DNA from: JARROD01 sp037384225
GTDB lineage: Bacteria; Pseudomonadota; Gammaproteobacteria; Pseudomonadales; Cellvibrionaceae
Direction of reading: 5' to 3'
Assembly: GCA_037384225.1 (NCBI GenBank)
Contig: JARROD010000216.1
Coordinates: 1 to 15,432, forward strand
DNA length: 15,432 bases
Shown here in pieces: positions 14,227-15,432 of the stretch; positions within the stretch are counted from its first letter, which is position 1, and each line of letters begins with the position of its first letter. The notes under the pieces are model-generated. The model was given only the letters and a program-made list of their open reading frames with translations. It was not told where the DNA came from and ran no database searches. The position numbers were made by a program, and so were the translations under genes.

Positions 14227-15195
14227 TTAAGGTTGTAACTCCTTTTCGGTAAATTGTCCGGCAAACAAAGCGCCGGACAAATAGCGCTCACCGGAGTCGG
14301 GTAGAACGGTCACAATCGTTTTGCCCTCATTTACCGGCTTTTCCGCCAAACGTATAGCGGCCGCAACTGCTGCGCCACTGGATATGCCCGCTAGTATGCC
14401 TTCCTCTTTCATCAGCCTGAGGGCACACTCGATAGCCTGTTCGTTGCTGACTTTTTCCACGCCGTCAATCAGAGACAGGTCCAAATTCGCAGGTACAAAA
14501 CCGGCGCCGATTCCCTGAATCTTATGGGGGGCCGGTCTCAGGGTTTCTCCGTTAAGAGTTTGGGAAATAACCGGAGATTCCTCTGGTTCCACGGCAATGG
14601 ACTGGATAGGTCTGTTCTGGGTTTGCTTGATGTAGCGTGACACACCGGTAATCGTACCTCCAGTGCCGACCCCAGCGACAAAAATATCGATATCGCCTCC
14701 AGTCGCCTCCCAAACTTCCGGACCCGTGGTTTTCTCATGAATCTCCGGGTTGGCCGGATTTTCAAACTGTTGCGGCAGAAAGATATTGTCCGGATCTTCA
14801 TTGCACAGTTCTCCGGCTTTCTCGATAGCCCCCTTCATGCCCTTATCTCCGGGGGTCAGCACCAGCTCAGCTCCCAATGCCTTGATTAGCTTGCGGCGCT
14901 CCAGCGTCATGGTGTCTGGCATTGTCAACACCAGTTTATAACCGCGTGCAGCGCAGACGAAGGCCAGAGCGATACCTGTATTGCCGCTGGTGGGTTCGAG
15001 AACCGTCATACCGGCTTTTAGTGCACCGCGCTTTTCGGCATCCCAAATCATATTTGCACCGATGCGACATTTTACCGAGGTCGCCGGGTTGCGAGCTTCG
15101 ATTTTGACGTAGACGCGCTTATCCGTCAGGTGATTGAGTCTCACCAACGGCGTATTGCCGATAGTGTAAGAGTTGTCGTCAAATAACCGGTTCAT
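14227..15195 (-). CDS. cysK: CysK, cysteine synthase A (O-acetylserine sulfhydrylase)
   Basis: PLP enzyme that makes L-cysteine from O-acetyl-L-serine and sulfide. 322 residues from ATG 15195, chosen because AAAGGAG (15206-15212) lies 10 bases upstream; the longer frame from 15222 would place that site inside the gene. The PLP lysine is K42 in SVKCRIGANM, the substrate loop is PTSGNTG (68-74), the phosphate loop GVGTGGT (175-181), and GISSGAA lies near the C-terminus. Strong overall match to E. coli CysK, including KTTGPE and HKIQGIGAGF, indicates CysK rather than CysM. No mutation of a key residue is seen. Convergent with sspB, one base between stops, no terminator in the gap. Confidence 0.96.
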   Translation of the reverse strand: MNRLFDDNSYTIGNTPLVRLNHLTDKRVYVKIEARNPATSVKCRIGANMIWDAEKRGALKAGMTVLEPTSGNTGIALAFVCAARGYKLVLTMPDTMTLERRKLIKALGAELVLTPGDKGMKGAIEKAGELCNEDPDNIFLPQQFENPANPEIHEKTTGPEVWEATGGDIDIFVAGVGTGGTITGVSRYIKQTQNRPIQSIAVEPEESPVISQTLNGETLRPAPHKIQGIGAGFVPANLDLSLIDGVEKVSNEQAIECALRLMKEEGILAGISSGAAVAAAIRLAEKPVNEGKTIVTVLPDSGERYLSGALFAGQFTEKELQP

Positions 15196-15285
15196 AACAG
15201 AAAATCTCCTTTCATTAGACATAATGTATTGATTGTTCTTGAACTTAACTCTACTTCTATATGCGTTATTGTTGGTTTTATACCC

Positions 15286-15308
15286 ACCCCGGGTTATTGA
15301 GAAGTTAC
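15286..15308. repeat. Solo copy of the MITE-end repeat upstream of cysK
   Basis: CCGGGTTATTGAGAAGTTAC at 15289-15308 is identical to 13741-13760, and the identity extends three bases further left (23 of 23 in all). No partner in inverted orientation is seen within the window, so this is either a solo end, the edge of another element, or a binding site. It lies about 90 bases upstream of the cysK start. Confidence 0.85.
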
Positions 15309-15432
15309 TTTCAAGCCCAGAAAAACACTGTTTTATATATGGATATTGAATTAATTAATTCTATTTTAATTTCGAAAACTTATTGGTGTCCCGAGCGGCA
15401 CTCCTTAATACTGCGTACGATAATTGTCTTGA
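15309..15432. other. AT-rich non-coding end of window
   Basis: No gene recognised on either strand. It contains a perfect 14-base palindrome, GAATTAATTAATTC (15348-15361), in an AT-rich stretch, then more balanced sequence to the edge. It could belong to the cysK regulatory region or to the next gene's flank. Confidence 0.5.

Noticed and set aside
15348..15361. GAATTAATTAATTC palindrome as a regulator site
   Set aside because: Low-complexity AT-rich sequence where such a palindrome can arise by chance; no nearby start or promoter makes it specific.

Overview
The window is chromosomal DNA of a gammaproteobacterium of moderate GC content. Gene order matches the conserved block kdsD | mlaFEDCB-ibaG-murA-hisG-hisD-(hisC)-algW ... 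zapG-zapE-rplM-rpsI-petABC-sspAB known from Pseudomonas and relatives. Protein details also fit the beta/gammaproteobacterial branch: PVWY instead of PEWY in cytochrome b, the longer haem-ligand spacing in its fourth helix, and SspA/SspB with a ClpX-binding tail. A marine member of the Cellvibrionales/Pseudomonadales is my best guess, but this rests on remembered family features, not on a search.

Layout. 1-193 is the 5' end of kdsD, leaving the window on the minus strand. 194-712 has no recognised gene, but it holds a good promoter overlapped by a perfect dyad and a possible 58-codon cysteine-rich ORF. 713-4849 on the plus strand carries a shortened mlaC, ibaG, murA, hisG and hisD (outer-membrane lipid transport, Fe-S/BolA, peptidoglycan precursor synthesis, histidine synthesis). 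4846-6714 on the minus strand carries zapG and then the DegS/AlgW-type protease, which converges on hisD with interlocked stop codons. 6715-7020 is a divergent intergenic region containing a 145-bp inverted-repeat element. 7021-12674 on the plus strand carries an alpha/beta hydrolase, zapE, a 5'-truncated rplM, rpsI with a clear terminator, petA, and a single ORF that joins cytochrome b to cytochrome c1. 12850-14225 is sspA and sspB, split by a 266-bp MITE-like element. cysK lies convergent on the minus strand (14227-15195), with a solo copy of the MITE end upstream.

What stands out. The housekeeping core is intact (murA, hisG, hisD, zapE, rpsI, petA, sspA, sspB and cysK all look full length), but the block has lost pieces in specific places. 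mlaF, mlaE, mlaD and mlaB are missing from their usual places, mlaC lacks an internal stretch of about 45 codons, rplM lacks its first 50 or so codons directly behind an intact promoter, and hisC is absent. A truncated sole rplM would be very surprising, so either a second copy exists or the assembly has deletions. The petB-petC fusion keeps a signal-sequence-like helix between the two parts with the right topology for proteolytic maturation, as in the fbcH arrangement of Bradyrhizobium. Two different small repeat elements, neither coding for anything recognisable, have settled in intergenic spaces. I see no CRISPR array, tRNA, rRNA, transposase or phage gene.
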